From UBA2589 sp038120095 (GTDB lineage Bacteria; Gemmatimonadota; Gemmatimonadetes; Longimicrobiales; Gaopeijiaceae), in the NCBI GenBank assembly GCA_038120095.1, contig JAYOKZ010000002.1:1-64000 (forward strand): 64,000 nucleotides of DNA. The letters are read 5' to 3'. The stretch's first letter is position 1. Every line of letters starts with the position of its first letter. The translations under genes and the position numbers were made by a program. This document shows, piece by piece, positions 7,351 to 15,593 of the stretch. A model generated the notes under the pieces. It saw only the letters and a program-made list of their open reading frames with translations. It did no database searches and was not told where the DNA came from.

Positions 7351-8397
7351 CTAGAGGGGCGCGACAGCCTCCAGGGGTGCGGTCACCCCGCGACCGATCG
7401 CATCCGCTATGAGGCGAATCTGATCCATCAACTCGGAGAACTGCTCCGGGTAGAGCGATTGTGCCCCATCGGACATCGCCCGGATCGGGTCGGCGTGAAC
7501 CTCGATCATGAGCCCGTCGGCTCCGGCAGCGACTGCCGCACGGCCCATTGGGATCACTTTGGAGCGCAAACCGGTCCCGTGACTCGGGTCGGCGATGACC
7601 GGCAAGTGAGACAGCGACTCGACGACCGGGATCGCCGCCAGGTCGAGAAGATTCCGGGTGTGCCGGGCAAAACTCCGAACGCCCCGCTCACAAAGAATCA
7701 CCTCGTGATTTCCCTCGGCGAGAAGATATTCTGCCGCGAGCAGCCACTCCTCAATCGTGGCGGACATGCCGCGCTTCAGAAGAACCGGCTTTCCCGCACG
7801 GCCCGCCCGCCGCAGCAGGGGGTAATTCTGCATGTTTCGAGCGCCGATCTGGACGATATCGGCGAAGTCCGCAACCTGATCGACACCCTCGGGGTCGAGG
7901 GCCTCCGTGACCACCATCATGCCCGTCTCTTCACGCGCTCGCGCGAGGAAGCGCAGACCGTCCACGCCAAGTCCCTGAAACGAGTATGGTGAGGTCCGAG
8001 GTTTGAATGCTCCTCCCCGGAGCACTGTCGCCCCCATCGCCCGGAGTACATGGGCGATTTCAACGATCTGGCGCTCACCTTCAACCGCACACGGTCCCGC
8101 CATGACGACGAGATCCGACCCACCGATGACCGTACCGTTCGGCAGTGTCACGAGCGTGTCCTGCTCACGCCACTCCCGGGAGACCTGCTTGTAAGCCCGG
8201 GTGACGGGGATCACCTCACGAACCCCGGACAACCCCTCGAGGCGACCGGCGTCGACACGGCCATCGTTGCCGATCAAGCCGACAGCTGTCCGCTGCTCCC
8301 CAGGAATCGGGCGAGCGTCGTAACCCATCTCCCGGATGATTTCCACCACATGGGAAATGTCCTCCGAGGAGGCGTTGTGCTTCATGACAACGAGCAT
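7351..8397 (-). CDS. aroF: 3-deoxy-7-phosphoheptulonate (DAHP) synthase, type I-beta
   Basis: Condenses phosphoenolpyruvate and erythrose 4-phosphate in the first step of aromatic amino acid synthesis. Residues 1-70 form the ferredoxin-like regulatory domain found in Thermotoga-type enzymes (MLVVMKHNASSEDI). Residues about 95-340 are the TIM barrel with MAGPCAVEG, RGGAFKPRTSPYSFQG, the metal cysteine in LCERGVR, and ADPSHGTG. No chorismate mutase domain is attached. The gene starts 86 nt after the smc stop and may share its transcript. Feedback inhibition through the N-terminal domain is known for the family. Confidence 0.95.
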   Translation of the reverse strand: MLVVMKHNASSEDISHVVEIIREMGYDARPIPGEQRTAVGLIGNDGRVDAGRLEGLSGVREVIPVTRAYKQVSREWREQDTLVTLPNGTVIGGSDLVVMAGPCAVEGERQIVEIAHVLRAMGATVLRGGAFKPRTSPYSFQGLGVDGLRFLARAREETGMMVVTEALDPEGVDQVADFADIVQIGARNMQNYPLLRRAGRAGKPVLLKRGMSATIEEWLLAAEYLLAEGNHEVILCERGVRSFARHTRNLLDLAAIPVVESLSHLPVIADPSHGTGLRSKVIPMGRAAVAAGADGLMIEVHADPIRAMSDGAQSLYPEQFSELMDQIRLIADAIGRGVTAPLEAVAPL

Positions 8398-8483
8398 GGG
8401 TCCGAACTCGTGAGTGGGCAGGAGCCCTGAAGTCTATACGCCTTGCGGCAGAGATTCTACGGGCGAAAGCACCGAAGGTCGGA

Positions 8484-11400
8484 TCACGCTGCTCCTGCGG
8501 CCTCCAGCGCCTCCTGCAGCCTGACACCGACGATCGTGCTCACTCCGGGCTCTTCCATCGTCACCCCATAGATCCAGTCAGCGGCTTCGATCGTCCGAGG
8601 GTTGTGGGTAATCACCACGAACTGGGTCTGCTCACTGAACTCCTGAAGGAGCCTGATGAAGCGTCCGATATTGGCTTCGTCGAGCGGAGCGTCCACCTCG
8701 TCGAGTACGCAGAAGGGGCTGGGCTTCACGAGGTAAATGCCGAAGAGCAGAGATAGCGAGGTCAGCGCCCGCTCACCCCCGGACAGAAGATCAATCCGCT
8801 GCGTCTTCTTGCCACGCGGCGACGCGTGAATCTCGATCGGTGACTCGAGCGGGTCGTCCGGGTCCTGCAGCCAGAGGTCCGCCTCACCCCCCTCGAACAG
8901 CCGTACGAACGTCGTTCGGAAGTTGGCCCGAATCTTCTCGAATGTGCCTGAGAACAGGTCGGTGGCGGTCTTGTTGATCTCACGGATCGCGGACCGAAGG
9001 TCATTTCGTGCTTCGACGAGGTCGGCACGCTGCTCGGTCAGAAAGTCGAGGCGAGCACTCTCCTCGTCGTGCTCCTCAACCGCGAGCATGTTGACGGGGC
9101 CGAGACGCTCGAGCGCGTTGACCAGATCTTCGAGCTCGCTCTGCAACGCTTCCGGCTCTCCCTCGACCGGCTGCGCCTCGTTCAGAAGGACCTCCAGCGG
9201 CTTTCCCCACTCTCCCTCCAGACGCTCCCGAATCCGGGCGATCCGACTGGTGAGCTCCTGCCGTTCGAGTTCGAGACCGTGGCGCCGGTCCGACACGGCA
9301 CGCTCCTGCGTTCGAGCTTCACGCACCCGGTTTTCGGATTTGGCGAGAGCTTCCGAGATGGTCTCCAGGGCCTCACTGCGCTTTTGAACGTCGCCTTCGG
9401 CCTCGGTGCGTTCCGAGAAGAGCCGCTCGGTTGCGTTATCTCCCTCGACACGGAGTTCCTGCGCCCTGGCAGCCTCATCACGGAGCACCTGCTCCTCGGC
9501 ATCGAGACCTTCGACCCGATTGGAGGCCTCGCTTCGTGACCCCAGTACCGCGTCAATACGGTCGCCGAGCCGGGTCACGTCTCCCTCCAGGCGCGCGACG
9601 TCCACGGCCAGGCGGGCTTCCTCTGCGCGGGCGGTCTCCCACTCTTCCTGTACCGACTCCGCAGCGGCTCTCGCCGCATCCCGGTCCGCCTGAAGACCGG
9701 CCTCCTGCTCAAGCAGAACGCCGCGGTCTTCACGTGCCTCTCGGGCACGTTCGAGCGCCCGCGTGCGCGATGCCCGAGTTCCCTCTACCTGGCGCGACAG
9801 CTCATCCCGAAGGCGGTCCATCCGACCTCGATGGTCTGTCTGAGCTTCGAGATCCCCGTGGACCTTTCGATGTTCGTCCTCCGCAACCCTGAGGTTGGCC
9901 CGAGCCGTCTCAAGTCCGAGTTCCGCCGCCTGAAAGGCCCGTTCCGCCACCTCGGCCGACGCTGCGGCCTCGGCGCTGACCACCTGAGCTTCGTCACACG
10001 CCACGATCACCCGGTTCAGTCGCTCCTTGCGTTCGAGCACCCCCGACCCGCCGGCCGGATTGCCCACACGCACGACGCCTCCGCGCTCCGTCACCAGTAC
10101 GCTGGTGGACGTCTCCGATGTATCCACTCCCTCGAGCAACGCCTCGACCCAGGGGGCTCCAACACCGGATACCGTGATCCGTCCGATGAGACCGGATCCC
10201 TGGCGCGGCTCGACCGTGGGCACCCGGTCGAGTGGGAGAACAATGAGGCCTCCTCCACCGTGCCATGACTCCTCGAACCATCGCAGGGTCCGCTCCAACG
10301 CACCCGCATCGTCGACGACCACAGCCGTCGCAAGCGGCCCCAGATACGCCTCCACTGCGGAGATGACACCCTCCTCGGCATCGATACAGTCCGATACGAC
10401 GCACCGGACACCCGAGATGCCAGCCTCGAGCACTGCCTTCACGACCGGTTCCACGCCCTCACGGTCTCGAGCAAGCCCCTCGAGGGCCTCCCGTCGAGCC
10501 GTCAAGGAGGCCAGTTGATCCGCGCGAGACCGTCGCTCACTTCGGGCGCTCTCAAAGGCAACGCGGGTTCGATCGAGGTCTGATGCTGCCTCGGTGACGA
10601 GCCTTCGGGCATCCTCGAGTGCCTCGGCAAGATCACCGAGGCGGCCGGAAAAGAGGTCCCCCTGGGATTCCAGGTCCGACAGGGTGTCAGATGTAGTGCT
10701 CAGCTCCGATGTGACTTGGGTCAACCGACGCTCGAGTTCCTCAGCCTGAGCTTCCGACGCCTCTGCATCCCCCTCCAGCTGGGCGACCCGCCTCACGATT
10801 TCCCGACCTCGCGCCTCGACACCTTCGAACACATCGCGAGCCTCTTCGAGGCGAGATCGTACCGCAGCGGCATTCGATGCCCGCTCATCGGCAATGGACT
10901 TGATGCGCCCCAGCTCCTGTTCCACGCCGGCTCGTGCCGCCAGGAGTTCAGCGTGTTCCTTGTCCAGGGAGGTGACACGCCCTTTGGCCTCAGTTCGCTC
11001 TTCTCCGATCTGCCCGAGTCGTCGCTTCGCGTATGCGGCGCGCTCGTCGGCAACCGCCAGGTCACGCTCCCAACGGACGAGCTCGGAGCGGATACGGTCG
11101 AGCACCGCGGTGGCCGCACCCCTGGCCTTCTGAGCGTCGACCTCGCGAAGGCGGAGTCCTTCATACTCGGCCTCGGCCGAAGCCAGTTCCGCCACCATCC
11201 CCTGCTCAGTCTGCATATCGCCGCTCAGGTCGGACGTCACCGCCTCAAGCCGCACAGAGAGCGTTTCGAGCTGGTGACGAACCACTTCGACCTCAACGTC
11301 CAGGCGACGCTGTCGGTACTCCAGGAAGCGCTGTGCTTTCCCTTTTTGACGGGCCAGGGACCGCACCTTGGTCTGGACTTCGGCGATCACGTCCTCGAGT

Positions 11401-11969
11401 CGTTGTAAATCCATCTCGGCACGCTCGAGGCGACGCGTCGCTGCCTTTCGCCGGTCCTTGTACTTCCCGATCCCCGCAGCCTCTTCGAAGAGGCCACGGC
11501 GCTCCTCGTTCCGATCGGAGAGGATCGCATCAACCATGCGTTGTTCGATCATCGCATAGGCGTTTGCACCGAGACCGGTATCACGGTACAGCTCGACGAT
11601 ATCCTTCAGACGTACCGTGGAGCGGTTGATGGAGTACTCGCTCCCCCCGTCGCGGAAGACCTGTCGACCGATCTCCACCTCTTCGTACGCAATCGGCAGG
11701 GCGCCATCCTCGTTCGTGACCGTCAGCGATACGAAACCGCGGTTTACCGGGCGACGGTTCAACGAGCCCTGAAAGATCGCTTCTTCCATCTTCGCGCCAC
11801 GGATGGCGGTGGGTCGCTGCTCACCCAGGACCCAGCGGATCGCATCCGAAATGTTCGACTTGCCACAGCCATTCGGCCCCACGACCGCTGTGATCCCCTC
11901 GTGGAACTCCACGGTGGTCGCGTCAGCGAACGATTTGAAGCCCTGAACCTTGAGCGATTTCAGTCTCAT
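8484..11969 (-). CDS. smc: Chromosome segregation/condensation ATPase SMC
   Basis: The 1161-residue protein has an N-terminal ATP-binding half with GPNGCGKSN (residues 31-39), a first long coiled coil, a hinge (about 505-650, around VVKAVLEAGISGVRC), a second coiled coil, and a C-terminal head with the ABC signature LLSGGERALTSLSLL and Walker B FCVLDEVDAPLDE. Length and order are those of a full bacterial SMC. The ATG at 11969 is chosen because it overlaps the upstream stop by 4 bp (ATGA) and gives the usual MRLKSLKVQGFKSF start; an in-frame GTG at 11984 would add five residues. The kleisin partners scpA and scpB are not in the window. Confidence 0.97.
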   Translation of the reverse strand: MRLKSLKVQGFKSFADATTVEFHEGITAVVGPNGCGKSNISDAIRWVLGEQRPTAIRGAKMEEAIFQGSLNRRPVNRGFVSLTVTNEDGALPIAYEEVEIGRQVFRDGGSEYSINRSTVRLKDIVELYRDTGLGANAYAMIEQRMVDAILSDRNEERRGLFEEAAGIGKYKDRRKAATRRLERAEMDLQRLEDVIAEVQTKVRSLARQKGKAQRFLEYRQRRLDVEVEVVRHQLETLSVRLEAVTSDLSGDMQTEQGMVAELASAEAEYEGLRLREVDAQKARGAATAVLDRIRSELVRWERDLAVADERAAYAKRRLGQIGEERTEAKGRVTSLDKEHAELLAARAGVEQELGRIKSIADERASNAAAVRSRLEEARDVFEGVEARGREIVRRVAQLEGDAEASEAQAEELERRLTQVTSELSTTSDTLSDLESQGDLFSGRLGDLAEALEDARRLVTEAASDLDRTRVAFESARSERRSRADQLASLTARREALEGLARDREGVEPVVKAVLEAGISGVRCVVSDCIDAEEGVISAVEAYLGPLATAVVVDDAGALERTLRWFEESWHGGGGLIVLPLDRVPTVEPRQGSGLIGRITVSGVGAPWVEALLEGVDTSETSTSVLVTERGGVVRVGNPAGGSGVLERKERLNRVIVACDEAQVVSAEAAASAEVAERAFQAAELGLETARANLRVAEDEHRKVHGDLEAQTDHRGRMDRLRDELSRQVEGTRASRTRALERAREAREDRGVLLEQEAGLQADRDAARAAAESVQEEWETARAEEARLAVDVARLEGDVTRLGDRIDAVLGSRSEASNRVEGLDAEEQVLRDEAARAQELRVEGDNATERLFSERTEAEGDVQKRSEALETISEALAKSENRVREARTQERAVSDRRHGLELERQELTSRIARIRERLEGEWGKPLEVLLNEAQPVEGEPEALQSELEDLVNALERLGPVNMLAVEEHDEESARLDFLTEQRADLVEARNDLRSAIREINKTATDLFSGTFEKIRANFRTTFVRLFEGGEADLWLQDPDDPLESPIEIHASPRGKKTQRIDLLSGGERALTSLSLLFGIYLVKPSPFCVLDEVDAPLDEANIGRFIRLLQEFSEQTQFVVITHNPRTIEAADWIYGVTMEEPGVSTIVGVRLQEALEAAGAA

Positions 11970-12895
11970 CCGGGACCCATCCACAAAAGCCAGGCAGCAA
12001 CCGCAACGACAAGAACGAGCACGACAACAAACGTGATGGAGGGTCGGCGCGTACGCTTTTCAGCGATCTTTCGGGTGGCGCCCGGTTCTGCCGCCACCGA
12101 TTCGGCTGCGTCGGCGTCGGCGGAGTCTACAGCGGATGCGGCGGCGGCAGCTCCGCCCTCCGTATCCACGCCACTCACCGGACCCGGTTCAGGACTCTCC
12201 GACCTGTCCACGTCGAGCACGTCCACCCCGTTCCCATCCGAGACCGGGACCGTGGGCGCGGTCACGGCCCGGACCAGGGGCTCGAGATCCCGGATCGTGA
12301 AGGAAGCGTCTTCAGCAGCACCCAGGATGATGATGTCGGACGCAGAGCCCAGGAAACCCGGCGTGCACGGCTCCCCATCGAGCAGGTAGAGCATCAGCAT
12401 CACACCTGCCTCCGCCATGCCTTCCGAGAATCTGGCCCACCGCGGGTCGCGAACAATGGACATCGTCTGGGCCACCGGTGCACCGGCCGTGATCAGGAGG
12501 TAGCCGTCCATCGGATGTGAGACACGACCTGCAGAAGCACCGAACAGCGCCGCGTCCGAAACCCCTTCCCGGTTTGGAACACCTGCGTGGACATGCAGCG
12601 ACGGATCATCGAGACCGGCATCCGCAAGCACGATGCGATGCCCTTCTGACGCCCAGCGAGCGGCAAGCGAGTGAGCCGCTACCGGCGCCCACCCCTCTCG
12701 ACGGGATTCGTCCGAGGCGACGAGGGCGACGACCCGTCCGCCCCCTTCCCCGGCCATGACCGGTGCCGCGACCTCGTCAAGCGGCAGCGGTGCAGGGAGA
12801 TCGGCCATGAGCAAGCAGTGGTCGCGACCGAGTCGCGAGCCCGACGGGGCGATTCGAGAGGAAAAGAGGGAGCGCCGCGTCACGCGACGCGACAA
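11966..12895 (-). CDS. Membrane-anchored BY-kinase/ParA-like protein with degenerate P-loop
   Basis: About 309 residues. Residues 54-230 follow the BY-kinase/MinD layout: a beta strand VVALVAS, a helix, then VLADAGLDDPSLH (90-101), which matches the Walker A' motif of CpsD-like kinases, then GVSDAALFG and a later strand in a GPxP-like context. The P-loop itself is lost: GEGKT is represented by REGWA (66-70), with no lysine or Ser/Thr. An acidic, alanine/serine-rich linker follows and a single transmembrane helix lies at 287-306, close to the C-terminus. Start TTG at 12895 has AGGGA upstream; the ATG at 12808 is the alternative. It overlaps smc by 4 bp, implying coupled translation. Function unknown; probably not an ATPase. 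Confidence 0.75.
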   Translation of the reverse strand: MSRRVTRRSLFSSRIAPSGSRLGRDHCLLMADLPAPLPLDEVAAPVMAGEGGGRVVALVASDESRREGWAPVAAHSLAARWASEGHRIVLADAGLDDPSLHVHAGVPNREGVSDAALFGASAGRVSHPMDGYLLITAGAPVAQTMSIVRDPRWARFSEGMAEAGVMLMLYLLDGEPCTPGFLGSASDIIILGAAEDASFTIRDLEPLVRAVTAPTVPVSDGNGVDVLDVDRSESPEPGPVSGVDTEGGAAAAASAVDSADADAAESVAAEPGATRKIAEKRTRRPSITFVVVLVLVVAVAAWLLWMGPG

Positions 12896-12928
12896 GGTAG
12901 ATCCCTGATGAACGTGCGGAAAGGAACC

Positions 12929-13300
12929 TCAGGCTTCAGGTGCCTCCCACCGGGGCGCGTCACCCCAGAGGTTTTCCAACTGGTAGAAGGCCCTCGCCTC
13001 GGGATGGAAGACATGAACGATGAAGTCGACGTAGTCCAGGAGGGCCCAACGTCCGCCCCGAAGCCCCTCGGAGTGCTCGGGACGGACGCCGTCCTTCTTC
13101 AGCTCGTCGAGGACATGGTCGGCGATCGCCTTAACCTGCACATCCGACCTCCCCCCGGCGATTACGAAGTAGTCCGTCGCAGTCGAGATACCGCGAAGAT
13201 CCAGGATCAGGACGTCGTGGGCTTTCCGCTCGAGCGCGAGAGACGCGGCTCGACGGACTTCGGGAGGAAATTCCGCCGGATCGGTAGTCAGCGCATCCAT
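12929..13300 (-). CDS. rsfS: Ribosome silencing factor RsfS
   Basis: RsfS (Iojap/YbeB) binds ribosomal protein L14 and blocks joining of the subunits in poor conditions. The 123-residue protein has the family core: AASLALERKAHDVLILDLR, then STATDYFVIAGG, and a C-terminal WALLDYVDFIVHVFHPEAR. The ATG at 13300 is the start; longer readings run into rplI. The gene lies 7 nt after rplI and 33 nt before the BY-kinase-like gene. Confidence 0.95.
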   Translation of the reverse strand: MDALTTDPAEFPPEVRRAASLALERKAHDVLILDLRGISTATDYFVIAGGRSDVQVKAIADHVLDELKKDGVRPEHSEGLRGGRWALLDYVDFIVHVFHPEARAFYQLENLWGDAPRWEAPEA

Positions 13301-13307
13301 GGGCGGA

Positions 13308-13763
13308 TCAGCTCTCCGCAGCCTCCACACGGACCGTGATCTCGACGGTAACGTCGGTGTGCAACTTGATCGGGACGGAGATCTCACCCACGGACTTGAT
13401 CACCTCGTCCAGCTGTACGCACTTCTTGTCCAGATCGAAATCGAGTTCGCCCGCATTCGCACGATCCGCGATGTCCGCGACGGTTACCGACCCGAAGAGC
13501 TGCCCGTCTTCCCCAGCATTCTCGCTGAACGACAATGTGAGTCCCTCGAGCTGCGATGCGCGCCGACGCGCCTCGAGGAAATTCCGACGCGCTGACTCCA
13601 CGGCCTGTGCCTGCTCCGCTTCAATGCGCGCGAGATTGTCGTCGCTTGCGACGTACGCGAGCCCCTGCGGAATGAGATAGTTCCGCGCGTACCCGGGCTT
13701 GACCGTCACAACTTCACCGACGTCACCGAGATTCGAAACCGACTGCTTGAGAATGAGCTTCAT
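13308..13763 (-). CDS. rplI: 50S ribosomal protein L9
   Basis: The 151-residue protein has the L9 N-domain (MKLILKQSVSNLGDVGEVV, then VKPGYARNYLIPQGLA), a long central helix, and the C-domain with GQLFGSVTVADIAD. The length matches the family. It lies downstream of the S6/S18 gene and the DUF2232 gene, as in many bacteria where rpsF, rpsR and rplI form one operon. Confidence 0.97.
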   Translation of the reverse strand: MKLILKQSVSNLGDVGEVVTVKPGYARNYLIPQGLAYVASDDNLARIEAEQAQAVESARRNFLEARRRASQLEGLTLSFSENAGEDGQLFGSVTVADIADRANAGELDFDLDKKCVQLDEVIKSVGEISVPIKLHTDVTVEITVRVEAAES

Positions 13764-13781
13764 GATTCCTCCAATAGATGC

Positions 13782-14720
13782 CTAACCGGTCATGGCCTCC
13801 GCGCGTGCGCGGAGGTTCAACCACGTGTCTGCGATACCCAGGAGTGCCGCGAAGCCGACCACAACCGGTGCGGCGAACAGAACGCCCAGGACGAACATGA
13901 GTGCACCGAAGAGCGAAAGCCCTCCGTTGACGAATGCGACAACGCCTGCCCCCCGAAGGGCGTAAAGAGCTGTCATGAAGACGGCGAGGTTCGCCCCCAC
14001 CCGCACCGCACCGTCGCTCATCCTCGTCACGACGAGGACGAGGCCAGCGATCAAGACCCATACGAGATGGTCGTTGAACGCGAACTGACGGACAGGAGCC
14101 AGGCCCTGATCATCATGGAAGCCCAGCCGTCGGTATAGCCACCACGCGACCCCGAGCGCAGCCATCGACTCCAGCGCCAGAACGGCTGGAAAGACCGCCG
14201 CTTGCAGCTCAACGGTGCGATATACGGCCGCGACCAGCGCTGGCGAAACCGCCTGACCTTCGCGAACGACCTCCAGCCCCTGCAGCACGTTACCGAGGAC
14301 GACGGACAGGCGGTCGTTCACACCCCAGTCAAGGTTCGACCAGGCGTCGGCGCGAAGCAGGTAGAAAACGCCGGCAACAACGCCAGATCCCCCAACAGCT
14401 GCCAGGGAGCGGGACACGAGCCGCCAGCGTGGGAAGCCGATCGAGGACGCGGCGAAGAACCCGCCGAGCAACACGGCCCAACCGCGTTCCGCGTACCAGA
14501 GCGGATCTCGCTGCCCTGCCAGCGTGACGAACATTGCGACCACGGTCGCAACGACGAGGGCCGTGCTTCGCAGTCCCCCCACTCCAATGAGGATCAGCAG
14601 GGGCACGCTGACCAGCATGCCGGCAGGAACCATCGAGGTCAACGCAAGCAGAACGAAGAGTATGACCGCTCGTCGCCACCCCCCTCCCATGGAGGACTTC
14701 TGCGCATCACCCATCGACAT
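13782..14720 (-). CDS. DUF2232 (YybS-like) polytopic membrane protein
   Basis: The 312-residue protein has about eight hydrophobic segments, beginning near residue 17 (AVILFVLLALTSMVPAGML) and ending with a hydrophobic block before residue 300. Composition and position between the S18 and L9 genes match the YybS/DUF2232 family, which occupies this slot in Bacillus and other phyla. No catalytic motif is visible and the role of the family is unknown. It starts 19 nt after the S18 stop. Confidence 0.75.
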   Translation of the reverse strand: MSMGDAQKSSMGGGWRRAVILFVLLALTSMVPAGMLVSVPLLILIGVGGLRSTALVVATVVAMFVTLAGQRDPLWYAERGWAVLLGGFFAASSIGFPRWRLVSRSLAAVGGSGVVAGVFYLLRADAWSNLDWGVNDRLSVVLGNVLQGLEVVREGQAVSPALVAAVYRTVELQAAVFPAVLALESMAALGVAWWLYRRLGFHDDQGLAPVRQFAFNDHLVWVLIAGLVLVVTRMSDGAVRVGANLAVFMTALYALRGAGVVAFVNGGLSLFGALMFVLGVLFAAPVVVGFAALLGIADTWLNLRARAEAMTG

Positions 14721-14739
14721 CCCGGTCGTGTCCCGGAAC

Positions 14740-15405
14740 TCAGCCGTCCTGACGGCGCATATAGGGAAGCAACGCCAGATACCGGGCCCGCTTGACCGCC
14801 GAGCCGAGTTGCCGCTGGAAACGAGCAGTCACCTTCGTCGTCCGCTTCGGCAGGATCTTGCCCTGCTCCGTGATGAAATGCGACAGCGTTTCGACATCCT
14901 TGTAGTTCAGCACGACGACCCGTGGGCCCTCCATACGCCGACGACGACCCCTCGCCCCGCTGAACTCCGGCGGCGCACTCGTCGGGTCGCGAGGTTCGTC
15001 CTCTTCGTCCCGAGCCCCGACCATGTCGTCGTCATCGTCGTCGTCCTCTTGGTCGTCGTCATGGCGCGTTGCCCGAGCCGGCACATCCGCGAGAATCGAC
15101 GCCCCGCTTGTGGGCTCTCCCTCGTTGATCACCACGAGATACCGGAGCACTTCCTCGTCGAGCTTCAGCAAACGTTCGAACTCGGGGAGCGCTTCCGGGG
15201 CTGCGGTCACGTGCGCAACGACGTAGTAACCGACGCCCTGTTTCCGGATCGGGTAGGCGAGCTGGCGGTTGCCCCAGTGATCGACGGCGACCACCTCACC
15301 ACCGTGGGCGATCGCGAGCTCGTGAAACTTCTCGAGCTTCGTCGTTGCGGCGCCTTCGTCGAGCGCCGGGTCAAGGATGTACACCACTTCATAGAGCCGC
15401 ATCAT
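14740..15405 (-). CDS. rpsF-rpsR: Ribosomal proteins S6 and S18 in one reading frame (fusion)
   Basis: One uninterrupted frame of 221 codons. Residues 1-100 are ribosomal protein S6 (MMRLYEVVYILDPALDE, WGNRQLAYPIRKQGVGYY). Residues 115-150 are a very acidic linker with a run of seven aspartates encoded by GAC/GAT repeats. Residues 150-221 are S18 (VVLNYKDVETLSHFI, GKILPKRTTKV, RFQRQL, KRARYLALLPY). No stop codon separates them. Internal ATGs exist at residues 128 and 158, but neither has a well-placed ribosome site. S6 and S18 are neighbours in the 30S platform, so a fusion is sterically plausible. The start has GAGGG 5-8 nt upstream. An assembly error in the GAC repeat is the main alternative. 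Confidence 0.85.
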   Translation of the reverse strand: MMRLYEVVYILDPALDEGAATTKLEKFHELAIAHGGEVVAVDHWGNRQLAYPIRKQGVGYYVVAHVTAAPEALPEFERLLKLDEEVLRYLVVINEGEPTSGASILADVPARATRHDDDQEDDDDDDDMVGARDEEDEPRDPTSAPPEFSGARGRRRRMEGPRVVVLNYKDVETLSHFITEQGKILPKRTTKVTARFQRQLGSAVKRARYLALLPYMRRQDG

Positions 15406-15436
15406 TGGTTCCCTCGGTCCGTGAGTTGGAAACGGG

Positions 15437-15483
15437 CTCCATCGAGCCTGGGACCTCGACAGCGGAAAAGGTCCCCGATGGAG
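15437..15483 (-). promoter_or_regulatory. Structured leader hairpin upstream of the S6-S18 gene
   Basis: On the minus strand CTCCATCG (15476-15483) pairs with CGATGGAG (15437-15444), and immediately inside it GGGACCT (15469-15475) pairs with AGGTCCC (15450-15456). The apical loop is TTTCCGCTGTCG and a 5-nt bulge AGGCT lies on the 3' side. The element ends 31 nt before the start codon. S6:S18 complexes are known to bind a hairpin with a conserved CCG in the leader of their own mRNA, and this loop contains CCG. The assignment as an autoregulatory site is an inference from position and shape. A second small hairpin (15497-15518) lies upstream. Confidence 0.5.
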
Positions 15484-15593
15484 CGGGATTTCTGGAGCGC
15501 TCGCAGAATCGTGAGCGCGGTGGAAGCTAGTGGATTGCCCCTGTCGGTGGAAGCACACGCCCAAGCCGTACCGGACGCCTGGCGGAGGGCTCC

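Noticed and set aside
10716..11408. Long plus-strand open frames opposite smc
   Set aside because: They lie entirely inside the coiled-coil coding region of smc and show no family features; high GC content produces such shadows.
15020..15062. GAC/GTC trinucleotide repeat as a mobile or CRISPR-like repeat
   Set aside because: It is a short low-complexity stretch inside the coding linker of the S6-S18 gene, without spacers or unit structure.
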